From Agrobacterium tumefaciens (GTDB lineage: Bacteria; Pseudomonadota; Alphaproteobacteria; Rhizobiales; Rhizobiaceae): 64,000 bases of DNA. Within the stretch, counting starts at the first letter, position 1, and each line of letters opens with the position of its first letter. The notes under the pieces are model-generated. The model was not told the DNA's origin, ran no database searches, and was given only the letters and a program-made list of their open reading frames with translations. The DNA is taken from assembly GCA_025559845.1 (NCBI GenBank), contig CP048470.1, positions 1,044,001-1,108,000 on the forward strand, written 5' to 3'. Position numbers and translations under genes: made by a program. Of this stretch, positions 47,118 through 55,279 are shown one piece after another.

Positions 47118-48029
47118 TCAGACGTTGCGTCGCCAATGCCCGGGCGATGTCCCCACAACGTTGGAGAAAACACGCGTAAAGTGGCTCTGATCGGCAAACC
47201 CGCATGAAATCGCCACCTCCGAAAGCGAAACCTCCGGGTTCTGCAGTAGCTCGCGCGCCCTGCTGATCCTCTCCTGAATCAGCCATTGGTAAGGGGTCAT
47301 TCCCGTTGTATCTCGAAAAGCGCGAATGAAATAACCGCGAGACAGATTGCAGGCCCGTGCGACATCCTGAACCGCGATCTCCCCATCCAGATTATCGATC
47401 AGAAGGTTCTTTGCCATCAGCTCTTGGGATCGCGACAGCTTTCTGGACCGGTTGGTGGTCGTGATTGTTTTTCCGCCGTAGCGCTGGACCAGATATGTAC
47501 CGATTGCTGTTGCCATTTGATCGACAAACAGAGCGCTGGTTTCCTCCGGTTTTTCAAGGGCGGGGATCAGAGCACGCACCAGATTGGCAAGCACGATATC
47601 CTTGGATGCTGTCTCTCCCATCAAAGACGAGATACCGGTAAGCTCCGTTTCATCGGCAATCCTTGTCAGCGCTGCCGGGGAGATCTCCAGCAGCAGGAAA
47701 TCAAACGGTCCACCGAGGTCTGCCTTATAGGCATCAGAGAGATCGCGGATGTAGATGGAGTTTTCCACGAACATATGGCTTGTCGTCTTTTGCGCACCAA
47801 AAATGCGCCGCGTATGCCCGCCAAGCGTCGAAACACCGATCGCAAAACCACGATCACTCGGTTCGGTCGCGACCTGCTCAAGCTGGTCATCCCGCGTTCC
47901 CTTCCGGAAAAACCTGATATCCGCGCCGCTCAGAGTCTGGTTTTTGTAAAGCTTGTCGAACGGACAACCGAAGCTATCAACTGCCTGTTTCGCAGGAGGC
48001 TGTGACATACCTGTGGAACGATCGCTCAC
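47118..48029 (-). CDS. AraC-family transcriptional regulator
   Basis: 303 residues. The N-terminal sensory half contains GFAIGVSTLGGHTRRIFGAQKTT and FDFLLLEISPAALTRIADE; the C-terminal 100 residues are an AraC/XylS double helix-turn-helix (DVARACNLSRGYFIRAFRDTTGMTPYQWL, RARELLQNPEVSLSEVAISCGFADQSHFTRVF). Start is GTG 48029 with AAGG; ATG 48008 is the alternative. It lies in the middle of the five units carrying the 44-bp element and is the best local candidate to bind it, since AraC proteins recognise helically phased direct half-sites. Confidence 0.88.
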   Translation of the reverse strand: MSDRSTGMSQPPAKQAVDSFGCPFDKLYKNQTLSGADIRFFRKGTRDDQLEQVATEPSDRGFAIGVSTLGGHTRRIFGAQKTTSHMFVENSIYIRDLSDAYKADLGGPFDFLLLEISPAALTRIADETELTGISSLMGETASKDIVLANLVRALIPALEKPEETSALFVDQMATAIGTYLVQRYGGKTITTTNRSRKLSRSQELMAKNLLIDNLDGEIAVQDVARACNLSRGYFIRAFRDTTGMTPYQWLIQERISRARELLQNPEVSLSEVAISCGFADQSHFTRVFSNVVGTSPGHWRRNV

Positions 48030-48104
48030 AGAGGACTACCTTCTCGTCTGCTTTAAAGATGTTGCCGTACCTGTACTACGATTCCGTAGCCCGGCTCCGC
48101 ATCC

Positions 48105-48791
48105 TTGTCGAATGCCATGCGTTTTGTCGACCAGGGAAATGATCGAAAATTGCGACAAGGGACATTTCTAAAATTATTTCCAGACGCTATGGTTGCAGAG
48201 ATCGGGAGGACGATCGGCACAATCGTTATAGGTGCAATGTTGGACGCAGGCGAGAGAATTGCAGGCTCTTTTGGGGCCGCAAACGCACAGTCGATGGTGA
48301 CACAGCCGTTCGGGAAAACCAAACTGGCCATCACCCATCTCTGCCGTTTTTACGAAGTCGAGAGTGATCCAGTCGTACTACCGGCAGACGACGCATTTCT
48401 TGTGGTGCTTTATCTGGCGGATGTCGAGCACCGCGATCTCTGGCCGAACCGCCTTCCGACACCGCTCAGAACCTACCCGAAAGGCTCCATCTGCCTGATC
48501 AGCCTGGAGCATGGAGCCTCCATTTCAATCAAAGGGCAGTTCGAGGCACTCGCCTTCCACATCCCCCGCCAGCATCTGAAAGAGCTTCGCGAGGAAGCTG
48601 GCGAACCGCACATCGACGACCTCACCATCTGTCGGGGCATAGAGGACCGCATCATCAGCAATATCGGAGCGGCGATGATGTCGTTCTTCGAGATGCCGGA
48701 GAACACCAGATACGGCCTCCTCTTGCATGTCGGATTGGCTTTCAGTTCTCACATTGCCCATTGCTACGGCCGCTCACGCCAACTGCATTGA
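48105..48791 (+). pseudogene. AraC-family regulator lacking its DNA-binding domain
   Basis: 228 codons resembling the sensory N-terminal domain of a second AraC group (TKLAITHLCRFYEVESD, VLYLADVEHRDLWPNR, FEALAFHIPRQHLKELREEAGEP, GLLLHVGLAFSSHIAHCYG). In full-length relatives the helix-turn-helix follows at this point, but the frame stops at 48791 and no HTH is found before the ChaC gene at 48817. Probably a 3' deletion remnant, or a sensor-only protein. Start uncertain (TTG 48105 or ATG 48117). Confidence 0.6.
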
Positions 48792-48816
48792 GCGACACAT
48801 CCTAGCGATGGTCGGA

Positions 48817-49497
48817 TTAGGCGTCGCGACCTGCGATAATGTCTTGAGCCACCAGCGCCTGCAAACGCCACAGATTGCGGTCACGAATCCCCTCGGCCTG
48901 AAGGTCAACGACAGTGTTGTGCAGATATTCGGCGCACGACCCACCCTGGCCACAAGCCTTTGCGATGAGCGACGATGCTTCCTCGATCGGCAAGGGCTGT
49001 GTCAACCCGTGACGTTTTGTGCTTGCCCAGAATGTCAGGGCCTTGCGCACGCCTTTTTCGGTTCGCACGGGAAGCCAGCGGATCATGTCCATCACCTCCC
49101 GATACCTGATCTCGCGCGCTACCAGTCCGCGAAGATCCTGGCGTCGGCGCTCAGGCGAGAGCTCAAAAACAATCCCGTCGCACCGCCCGCCACGCTCAAG
49201 CACCATCATCAGTCCCGGCTGATCGCTCGTCGCCCGCCACCGCTCAATCTTCAGTGAAAAGGATCTGTGCCACCCGAAAGCCGTTCCGCGCTGGCGGCCA
49301 ACCGGTTCTAATTCGGGATTCCAGATCAGCGAACCATAGGCAAAAACCAGGAGGGGATCGGTGCCAGCTTCGCTTTCAATCCGGTCAACAAGCTGCTCCA
49401 GTTCCGCCTCGCAAAGCGGTGTCCACCCGGGTTCCGGACCATCATCTCGGACATCCCGCATGGTCAGGGCAACAAGTTCGGGCGTCAAAAGCATCAT
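48817..49497 (-). CDS. ChaC-like gamma-glutamylcyclotransferase
   Basis: 226 residues with the family loop LLVFAYGSLIWNPELEP (YGSL), GWHRSFSLKIERWRAT and catalytic Glu region VAREIRYREV. ChaC enzymes split glutathione to 5-oxoproline and Cys-Gly in the cytoplasm. It follows the alpha/beta hydrolase gene on the minus strand, but a strong terminator lies between, so it probably has its own promoter. It sits where the truncated AraC gene loses its 3' end. Confidence 0.88.
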   Translation of the reverse strand: MMLLTPELVALTMRDVRDDGPEPGWTPLCEAELEQLVDRIESEAGTDPLLVFAYGSLIWNPELEPVGRQRGTAFGWHRSFSLKIERWRATSDQPGLMMVLERGGRCDGIVFELSPERRRQDLRGLVAREIRYREVMDMIRWLPVRTEKGVRKALTFWASTKRHGLTQPLPIEEASSLIAKACGQGGSCAEYLHNTVVDLQAEGIRDRNLWRLQALVAQDIIAGRDA

Positions 49498-49530
49498 GGT
49501 CTCGATTGTTGTTCAACTCGGTCTGCAAAA

Positions 49531-49560
49531 ATGGCCGCAGCAGTTTCCTGCTGCGGCCAT
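49531..49560 (-). terminator. Rho-independent terminator of alpha/beta hydrolase 2
   Basis: Perfect 13-bp stem ATGGCCGCAGCAG / CTGCTGCGGCCAT, 4-base loop TTTC, followed on the minus strand by TTTTT. Eight bases after the stop. Confidence 0.9.
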
Positions 49561-49568
49561 GGCTCATA

Positions 49569-50555
49569 TCACGCTTTGATGAAAGCGAGGATATCCTCGT
49601 TGAGCGTGTCTGCGTTGACGGTGAGCATACCGTGCGAGAAGCCGGGATAGGTCTTCAAAGTACCGTTTTTCAGAAGCTTGACCGCCTTGTGGGCGGAAGC
49701 GACGATCGGCACGATCTGGTCGTCTTCACCATGCAGCACCAGGGTCGCAACGCCGATCGACTTCAGGTCTTCGGTCTGGTCGGTCTCGGAGAAGGCCTTG
49801 ATGCCATCGTAATGCGCCTTGGCACCACCCATCATACCCTGACGCCACCAGTTCTGGATCACCCCTTCCTGAACCGTCGCACCATCACGGTTGAAGCCGT
49901 AGAAAGGACCGGCCGGAACGTCGCGGAAGAACTGCGCCCGGTTGGCGGCAAGGGCTGAGCGGAACCCGTCAAACACCTCGATCGGCAAACCCTCTGGATT
50001 TTCTGGCGTCTTCAGCATCAGCGGCGGAACGGCCGAAACCAGAATAGCCTTGGCAACACGACCGGCAGGCTCGCCATGCTTGGCCACATAACGGGCAACC
50101 TCACCGCCACCGGTCGAATGACCGATATGCACGACGTTCTTCAGGTCGAGCGCCTCGACAACAGCAAAGGCGTCGGCAGCGTAATGGTCCATGTCGTGAC
50201 CGTCCGCCACCTGGGCAGAGCGGCCATGGCCACGCCGGTCATGGGCAACAACCCGGTATCCCTTCGACAGGAAGAACAGCATCTGGGCGTCCCAGTCGTC
50301 CGAAGACAGCGGCCAGCCATGGTGAAACATGATCGGTTGGGCATCCTTCGGACCCCAGTCCTTATAGAAAATCTCTACGCCGTCCTTGGTGGTGATCGTG
50401 CTCATTGTCTTGTCTCCGTTCGCGGAATTGATGTTCGAGGTGGTTGCTGTGGCCGTTGCCGCCATGATCGGCCGTGTTGGAAATGCGGCGGCGGCCGCGA
50501 GTGTTCCGCCGAGGATCAGGGCGCTGCGGCGATTGAAGAGGGGAAATCCGGTCAT
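49569..50555 (-). CDS. Alpha/beta hydrolase 2, haloperoxidase/esterase type, exported
   Basis: 328 residues, close paralogue of the protein at 23568-24548, with the same catalytic elements: [25 protein letters not shown] (Ser), LHGEDDQIVP (Asp) and GFSHGML (His). The leader NRRSALILGGTLAAAAAF looks like a Tat signal. AGGAG precedes ATG 50555. It has its own copy of the 44-bp element 82 bases upstream, unlike its paralogue, so the two copies are regulated differently. Confidence 0.87.
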   Translation of the reverse strand: MTGFPLFNRRSALILGGTLAAAAAFPTRPIMAATATATTSNINSANGDKTMSTITTKDGVEIFYKDWGPKDAQPIMFHHGWPLSSDDWDAQMLFFLSKGYRVVAHDRRGHGRSAQVADGHDMDHYAADAFAVVEALDLKNVVHIGHSTGGGEVARYVAKHGEPAGRVAKAILVSAVPPLMLKTPENPEGLPIEVFDGFRSALAANRAQFFRDVPAGPFYGFNRDGATVQEGVIQNWWRQGMMGGAKAHYDGIKAFSETDQTEDLKSIGVATLVLHGEDDQIVPIVASAHKAVKLLKNGTLKTYPGFSHGMLTVNADTLNEDILAFIKA

Positions 50556-50637
50556 GGTCTGCTCCTGGACGATTGCTGCTTACCGGCCGCGTCCGTGTTT
50601 CGATGGAAGGAAGGTAACGCGCGTCATCGCGACCAAC

Positions 50638-50681
50638 AATTGCAACACTGATTTCGATTGAATTGCCGATTATGAAATGAT
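50638..50681 (-). promoter_or_regulatory. 44-bp shared element, copy D (alpha/beta hydrolase 2)
   Basis: AATTGCAACACTGATTTCG then AATTGCCGATTATG; ends GAAATGAT, the most divergent copy. 82 bases from the start codon. Confidence 0.6.
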
Positions 50682-50691
50682 CGATGCGGCT

Positions 50692-50723
50692 GGCAGGGTG
50701 CGGGCGGTTCACCGCACCCTGCC
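50692..50723 (-). terminator. Hairpin after isochorismatase 2
   Basis: Perfect 12-bp stem GGCAGGGTGCGG / CCGCACCCTGCC with an 8-base loop, 18 bases beyond the stop; no T-run. Confidence 0.55.
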
Positions 50724-50741
50724 GAAAATTCCAGATCTGCC

Positions 50742-51431
50742 TTACTTGGCGGGGTTCGGTCCGATGCGCTTGCCGTGCTTGACGCGTTCTGCACCGCCAT
50801 GGACGTGGGTGACGGCATAATCGATGCCCATGCCGTAAGCGCCGGAATGTTCCTTCACCAGCGACGTCACCGCATCGTAGGTTTCCTTGCGGGCCCAGTC
50901 ACGCTGCCATTCCAGAAGCACCTGCTGCCAGGTCACCGGGATCACACCAGCCTGGACCATGCGGTCCATTGCGTATTTATGGGCATCGAGCGACGTGCCG
51001 CCGGAGGCATCAGCCACCATGTAGATCTCGTAATCGGCAACATCATGCAGCGCCGAAAGCGCGAAGGTCGTGTTGCACACTTCCGTCCAGAGGCCGGAAA
51101 CCACGATCTTCCTGCGACCGTTGGCGGCGTTCCTGGCCAGCGCATCACGGACATTCTGGTCATCCCAGGAGTTCATCGAGGTGCGCTCGAGAATGTCGTT
51201 TTCCGGAAACACCGCCAGCAGTTCCGGGAAGGTGTTGCCGGAGAAGCTTTCGGTTTCGACCGTGGTGATGGTGGTCGGGATGTTGAAGATCTTGGCAGCC
51301 TTGGCGAGACCGACGACGTTGTTCTTCAGCGTCTGGCGGTCGATCGACTGGACGCCGAAAGCCATCTGCGGCTGCTGGTCGATGAAGATGAGCTGGCTGT
51401 TGGCGGGGGTCAGGACTTCAAGCTTCGACAT
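50742..51431 (-). CDS. Isochorismatase-family hydrolase, copy 2 (YcaC-like)
   Basis: 229 residues, predicted to differ from copy 1 by one residue (R for K in GRRKIVV). Catalytic Asp (FIDQQP) and Cys (TEVCNTT) are intact. The start, ribosome site and upstream element are the same as copy 1. Unlike copy 1 it is followed by a hydrolase gene with its own element, not by XapX. Both copies look functional, so this is extra gene dosage or recent conversion. Confidence 0.88.
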   Translation of the reverse strand: MSKLEVLTPANSQLIFIDQQPQMAFGVQSIDRQTLKNNVVGLAKAAKIFNIPTTITTVETESFSGNTFPELLAVFPENDILERTSMNSWDDQNVRDALARNAANGRRKIVVSGLWTEVCNTTFALSALHDVADYEIYMVADASGGTSLDAHKYAMDRMVQAGVIPVTWQQVLLEWQRDWARKETYDAVTSLVKEHSGAYGMGIDYAVTHVHGGAERVKHGKRIGPNPAK

Positions 51432-51574
51432 GGTGGTTCTCCGTAAAATGATGGCCAAAGGCGGCTGGGTTGAAACGTCGTCGCTTGGGCGTGACCGGTG
51501 TATCTCTGGTGTTGTCCGGTGTGTCCGTCGCGTCTCTGTTGGAGCTATAACTAGCCCGACCAAACGCGGCACAG

Positions 51575-51618
51575 AATTGCAATAATAATTGCGAATGAAT
51601 TGCGATTATTGAAACAAT
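51575..51618 (-). promoter_or_regulatory. 44-bp shared element, copy E (isochorismatase 2)
   Basis: Identical to copy C over its length as read by eye. 143 bases from the start codon; it is the outer boundary of the duplication. Confidence 0.65.
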
Positions 51619-51741
51619 TAATATTCCCGATGTGGGGCGAGGAGAACGTGACGCTGCGCGTATCGCCCTTCAAAATATCACGACATCAGGCGGCCTGGGA
51701 GTGAGCGTCAAACCCGTCGTCGATGTGCATCATTCAAGCAT

Positions 51742-51790
51742 AAAAAAGGGCTCCTCGCACGACCGGGTTACCCGACAGTGCGAAAAGCCC
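51742..51790 (-). terminator. Terminator of the DapA-like/Dpp operon
   Basis: Long interrupted stem: GGGCT/AGCCC, CGCAC/GTGCG and CGGG/CCCG, followed on the minus strand by six T. It lies 37 bases after the lyase stop. Confidence 0.85.
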
Positions 51791-51827
51791 ATGACCGATC
51801 TCACGTAAGAACGCGAGCCGGCGTTGC

Positions 51828-52709
51828 TCAGAGAAGATCGTAACGCTTCAGAATATCCCGGATCTTGTTGTCCTGCTCCTCATCAGGCAGCAAGGCAGGC
51901 TGTCGGCTCGCACCGACGGACGCGTCCTGAAGATAGAGCGCACGCTTCACCATGGCGGGCGCAAAGCCCAGCGCGTACAGGTCGGTGCGAAAGGCCGTAT
52001 AGATTGCCTGCTGGCGTTCAGCCTCGGCAACATCGCCCGTATTGTAGCCTGTAAGAATGCCGGAGAGCACCTTTGGTAACGCGTTGCCGAGGCCGGAAAT
52101 GCAACCTGCCGCGCCGTTTTGCAGTGACCAGAGAACGAGATGGTCCGGTCCCGAATAAACCTCGAAACCAGGCATCTCCTTTGCAACCTGCAAATAAGCC
52201 TCCAGCGTCTGCTGCGCGCCGCCGGAATCCTTGATACCGGCGATGTTGCCGTGAACGGCGAGTTTTCGTGCCGTTTCCGGTTCGATGTGGTTCTGGGTGC
52301 GGGCGGGAATGTCATAGAGATAGATCGGCGTCTCCACCGCGTCTGCGACAGTGGAAAAATGGCGGATCAACCCGTCCTGGGTGCAGGCAATGAAGAATGG
52401 CGTGATGACGGCAATGCCGTCGACGCCGATACGGTCGAAGGCCTTGGCAAGCTGCAGTGTTTCGAACGTGGCGGGCATGCCGGCATTGACGATGACTTTG
52501 GCGCGACCATCCACCTCGTCTACGACCTCTTCCGTCAGTCTAATTTTTTCTTCATGCGTCAGCGCGGTAAAATCACCATTGGTTCCAGCGCACATGATGT
52601 TGTTGCCTGCGGCCACCTGACGGCGAACCTGTGCGCGCGTCGCCTCGTAATTGATCGTTTCGTCCTCGTTGAAACAGGTCACGAGCGCGACAAAAGCTTG
52701 TTTCGTCAT
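51828..52709 (-). CDS. DapA/NanA-family aldolase or dehydratase
   Basis: 293-residue TIM-barrel lyase. It has CAGTNGDFTALTHEEK (usual GTTGE variant), the Tyr in IYLYDIPARTQNHI and the Schiff-base Lys in IAGIKDSGGAQQT. Family members include dihydrodipicolinate synthase, N-acetylneuraminate lyase and 2-keto-3-deoxy sugar-acid aldolases. It lies 20 bases after the fused ATPase gene of a Dpp-type importer, which makes a catabolic aldolase more likely than lysine synthesis. ATG 52709 has GGGAG. Confidence 0.85.
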   Translation of the reverse strand: MTKQAFVALVTCFNEDETINYEATRAQVRRQVAAGNNIMCAGTNGDFTALTHEEKIRLTEEVVDEVDGRAKVIVNAGMPATFETLQLAKAFDRIGVDGIAVITPFFIACTQDGLIRHFSTVADAVETPIYLYDIPARTQNHIEPETARKLAVHGNIAGIKDSGGAQQTLEAYLQVAKEMPGFEVYSGPDHLVLWSLQNGAAGCISGLGNALPKVLSGILTGYNTGDVAEAERQQAIYTAFRTDLYALGFAPAMVKRALYLQDASVGASRQPALLPDEEQDNKIRDILKRYDLL

Positions 52710-52729
52710 GAAAGAACTCCCATTGAATT

Positions 52730-54349
52730 TCAAATCGCCTGCCCTGCTCGAGCCGGGCGGTCAGTAGCATGTGTGTCAGGATCAGGGTCGAGGCTCGCAG
52801 CGAGAAGCGCACGGGTATAATCCTGTCGCGGCGCCTCGAAGACCTGCCGCACCGTGCCGAACTCGACCAATTCTCCACGCTGCATGACCATGACATGATC
52901 GGCAAAGTCCCGAACAACCGGCAGATCATGGGCGATGAAAATGAAAGACAGCCCCATCTCGCGGCGCAACTTGTCGAGAAGTGCAATGACCTGCGCCTGA
53001 ACGGACACATCGAGCGCCGACACGGCCTCGTCACAGACGATAAGCCTGGGTTCAAGTGCCAGCGCGCGAGCAATGGCAATACGCTGTCTTTGACCGCCAG
53101 AGAACTGATGAGGATAGCGCCCCATATGTTCCGGCAACAAGCCCACCTGCCCGAGAAGCTCCGCGACACGTTCCCGCCATTTCGCTTTCGGCAGAATATC
53201 CGGATGGATTACCCAGGCCTCGGAAACAAGCTGGAAAACGGTCATGCGCGGATTGAGGGATTGCGTCGGGTCCTGAAACACCATCTGCAGATCGCGCCGC
53301 AGGCCGAACAGTTCGGATGGCGAGAGCTGGAACAGATCGCGGCCCTTCCAGAGCGCCTGCCCCGCATCCGGTTCGTCGAGCCGCAGCAGAATGCGCGCAA
53401 GCGTTGACTTGCCCGACCCGCTTTCGCCGACAACAGCAATAGTTTCGCCGGGCATGAGATCGAAGGAGACACCCTTCAATGCTTCAAATGCGCCATAACG
53501 TTTGCGCACATCGCGCACACTGAGCAATGCCTCGCCCGCTGCCTTCGGTTCATGCATCTCACCCTTGCCGGGTGCGGCATTGATCAGTTTGCGAGTGTAG
53601 GCATGCTGTGGGTTATGATAGACCTCGTGGACGGTCCCGGCCTCAACCAGTACGCCCTTCTCCATGACCACAACCCTATCGGCAATCTCCGCCACGACCC
53701 CCAGATCGTGGGTGATGATAAGAACCGCCATGCCGGTTTCCCGCTGCAGTTCTTTCAGCAAGGCGAGCACTTCGGCCTGCACCGTCACGTCAAGCGCGGT
53801 AGTTGGCTCGTCGGCAATCAGGAGGTCGGGTTTCAGCGCCAGCGCCATGGCAATCATGACCCTTTGCCGCTGCCCACCGGAAAATTCATGCGGGTATTTC
53901 TTTAGCGCGCGTTCAGGGTCGGGAATACCGACACGCCCCATAAGCCGAAGCGCTTCGGCTTCGGCCTTTGCCCTGTCGAGACCATGCGTCGTCATGGCTT
54001 CGCGGATTTGCCAGCCGACCGTATAGACAGGATTGAGGTGGCTGAGCGGATCCTGAAAAATCATGGCGATGCGCTTGCCATTGATCCCACGCCGCGCCTC
54101 CGTTGGCATCGTCAAAAGGTCACGACCATCAAGCAGGATCTGTCCGCCGCTGATACGCCCGGGCGGCATGTCGATCAGATTCATGATCGCTGATGACGAT
54201 ACCGACTTGCCGGAGCCGCTTTCGCCAAGGATCGCCAGCGTCTCGCCACGGTCGATATGGTAGGAGATATCCTTCACGGCATGGACGACGCCGCTTGCCG
54301 TATGGAATTCAACGGAAAGATTGCGGACTTCAAGAAGATGGTCAGCCAT
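52730..54349 (-). CDS. Fused double ATPase of a Dpp/Opp-type ABC importer
   Basis: 539 residues containing two complete nucleotide-binding domains that are separate DppD and DppF proteins in many bacteria. Domain 1: GESGSGKSVSSSA, FSGGQRQRVMIAMALAL, LLIADEPTTALDVT. Domain 2: [44 protein letters not shown]. Both have switch histidines (ITHDLG, IAHDLP). It drives the permeases encoded upstream. It overlaps the DppC-type gene by 8 bases. Confidence 0.92.
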   Translation of the reverse strand: MADHLLEVRNLSVEFHTASGVVHAVKDISYHIDRGETLAILGESGSGKSVSSSAIMNLIDMPPGRISGGQILLDGRDLLTMPTEARRGINGKRIAMIFQDPLSHLNPVYTVGWQIREAMTTHGLDRAKAEAEALRLMGRVGIPDPERALKKYPHEFSGGQRQRVMIAMALALKPDLLIADEPTTALDVTVQAEVLALLKELQRETGMAVLIITHDLGVVAEIADRVVVMEKGVLVEAGTVHEVYHNPQHAYTRKLINAAPGKGEMHEPKAAGEALLSVRDVRKRYGAFEALKGVSFDLMPGETIAVVGESGSGKSTLARILLRLDEPDAGQALWKGRDLFQLSPSELFGLRRDLQMVFQDPTQSLNPRMTVFQLVSEAWVIHPDILPKAKWRERVAELLGQVGLLPEHMGRYPHQFSGGQRQRIAIARALALEPRLIVCDEAVSALDVSVQAQVIALLDKLRREMGLSFIFIAHDLPVVRDFADHVMVMQRGELVEFGTVRQVFEAPRQDYTRALLAASLDPDPDTHATDRPARAGQAI

Positions 54350-55265
54350 TCTTGCGGCCTTTCATTTCCAGCCGCCAGCGCTGCACCGGATCGAGCGCGA
54401 TGCGCAGCCAGTTCGAAAGCAGATTAAGCGACAGTGTGGTGAGGATGATGGCAAGTCCCGGCCAGAACGACAGCCACCAGGCATTTGTCAGATATTGGCG
54501 TCCCTGCGAGATCATCAGACCCCAGGTGATTTCCGGCGGCTGGATACCGATGCCGAGGAACGACAATGCGCTTTCCGCCAGCATCACATAGGCGAAATCG
54601 AGCGTGGCAAGTGTTGTCAAAGTCGGCAGGACGACAGGCAGGATATGCCGGAAGAGAATTCGTTTTCCCGAAGCGCCCATGACCCGGGCCGCCTGAACGA
54701 ACATGCGCTCGCGCACCTCAAGAACCTCGGCTCGTGTCGTGCGGATATAGACCGGGATGCGGGTAATGGAGAGAACCAGCATCAGGTTGAGAATGGACGA
54801 GCCGAGCAGATAGAGAACGATCACCGCGATCAGCAGCGACGGGAACGACATGATGACATCCGCAAGCCGCATGATGATCTGGCCTGTGCGCTCCGAAGAG
54901 AAACCGGCAATCAGTCCAAGAAGCGTTCCCACGACAGACGACAGCAGGACAGCGCCAGCGGCAATCATCAATGTGTTCTGGGTGGCTGCAATGATACGGG
55001 CAAACAGCGAGCGCCCGAGCGCATCGGCCCCCAGCCAGAAATACCATTCCCGCTGCCAGTCAAACGGCGCGAGATTGCGACCGCGCAGGTTCTGTTTCGT
55101 CGCCAGATCTCCAAGCCAGGCTGGACCGATGAAGGCGAGAACCACGACGATCAGGAGAAAGATCACGGCGCAGAGTGCGAACTTGTCGGCCCAGAGCATG
55201 CGTGCCAGGCGAACAGGAAATGATGGTTCGTCCACGATCTGTGTGTCGGCGGTTGAAAGGCTCAT
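54342..55265 (-). CDS. Dpp/Opp-type ABC permease (DppC-like)
   Basis: 307 residues. The N-terminal cytoplasmic segment and first span (FALCAVIFLLIVVVLAFIGP), a DWQREWYFWLGADALGRSLFARI region typical of DppC (usually HPLGTDxLGRD), and the EAA loop VQAARVMGASGKRILFRHILPVVLP. It ends in a basic tail. ATG 55265 is preceded by GAGGGGG. Together with the DppB-like permease it forms the channel. Confidence 0.9.
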   Translation of the reverse strand: MSLSTADTQIVDEPSFPVRLARMLWADKFALCAVIFLLIVVVLAFIGPAWLGDLATKQNLRGRNLAPFDWQREWYFWLGADALGRSLFARIIAATQNTLMIAAGAVLLSSVVGTLLGLIAGFSSERTGQIIMRLADVIMSFPSLLIAVIVLYLLGSSILNLMLVLSITRIPVYIRTTRAEVLEVRERMFVQAARVMGASGKRILFRHILPVVLPTLTTLATLDFAYVMLAESALSFLGIGIQPPEITWGLMISQGRQYLTNAWWLSFWPGLAIILTTLSLNLLSNWLRIALDPVQRWRLEMKGRKNG

Positions 55266-55279
55266 GGCTGAATACCCCC

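Larger units (their letters stand above)
50742..51618. repeat. Duplicated segment, copy 2
   Basis: About 877 bases matching 46068-46945; one net single-base length difference near 51500 and scattered substitutions, mostly upstream of the gene. Direct orientation, 4.7 kb apart, so recombination could delete the genes between. Confidence 0.85.

Noticed and set aside
46068..51618. Composite transposon formed by the two direct repeats
   Set aside because: Repeats are an enzyme gene plus promoter, without transposase or terminal inverted repeats; simple duplication explains them.
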